Of a stretch of 6,453 nucleotides of DNA, positions 6,448 to 6,453 are shown in pieces. A model generated the notes under the pieces. That model was not told the origin of the DNA. It saw only the letters and a program-made list of their open reading frames with translations, and did no database searches. Origin of the DNA: Acidobacteriota bacterium (GTDB taxonomy: Bacteria; Acidobacteriota; Terriglobia; Terriglobales; Acidobacteriaceae); assembly GCA_021779695.1 (NCBI GenBank), contig JAJYAE010000254.1, positions 1 to 6,453 on the forward strand, written 5' to 3'. The position numbers were made by a program, and so were the translations under genes. The stretch's first letter is position 1, and the number at the start of each line of letters is the position of its first letter.

Positions 6448-6453
6448 AACTTG

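Overview
The window most likely comes from an acidobacterium (Acidobacteriota, class Terriglobia). The main evidence is the large minus-strand gene on the right. It joins the 'VWFA-related acidobacterial domain' to an N-terminal module that I know from acidobacterial secreted proteins. A second envelope protein with a carboxypeptidase-regulatory-like fold fits the same phylum. No gene here allows a genus or species call.

Layout, left to right. Positions 1-78 look like one end of an insertion sequence, probably IS21 family, with two 8-bp direct repeats 23 bp apart. Its last bases supply the stop codon of the next gene. Positions 76-1215 (minus) encode a 379-residue cytoplasmic protein of unknown function whose C-terminus seems cut off by that insertion. 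Positions 1264-1515 (minus) encode a small basic secreted protein with a good sigma70-type promoter at 1553-1581. From 1516 to 1850 there is a divergent intergenic region holding that promoter, a 10-bp palindrome and a possible gene remnant. Positions 1851-2858 (plus) encode a membrane-anchored protein with a carboxypeptidase-regulatory-like domain and six cysteines. It converges on the 1035-residue VWFA-type exported protein (3023-6130, minus). Upstream of that gene lie a TATAAT -10 box, a strong intrinsic terminator (6287-6318) and a 5S rRNA gene (6331-6447, minus), the last gene of an rRNA operon whose 23S and 16S genes would lie beyond the right edge.

The genes do not form one obvious pathway. 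The two large exported proteins are both of kinds expected at the cell surface (a VWA-like adhesion or assembly module and an Ig-like carboxypeptidase-regulatory fold), but they are convergent and not co-transcribed. The left third (to about 1.8 kb) has visibly lower GC at third codon positions than 1851-2858, and it carries an IS end and a broken gene, so it reads as an accessory patch beside core DNA next to the rRNA operon. Both window edges fall in DNA that is normally multicopy (an IS end and an rRNA operon), as expected if this is a whole contig of a draft assembly. I found no CRISPR array, tRNA, defence system or clearly new multi-gene system.
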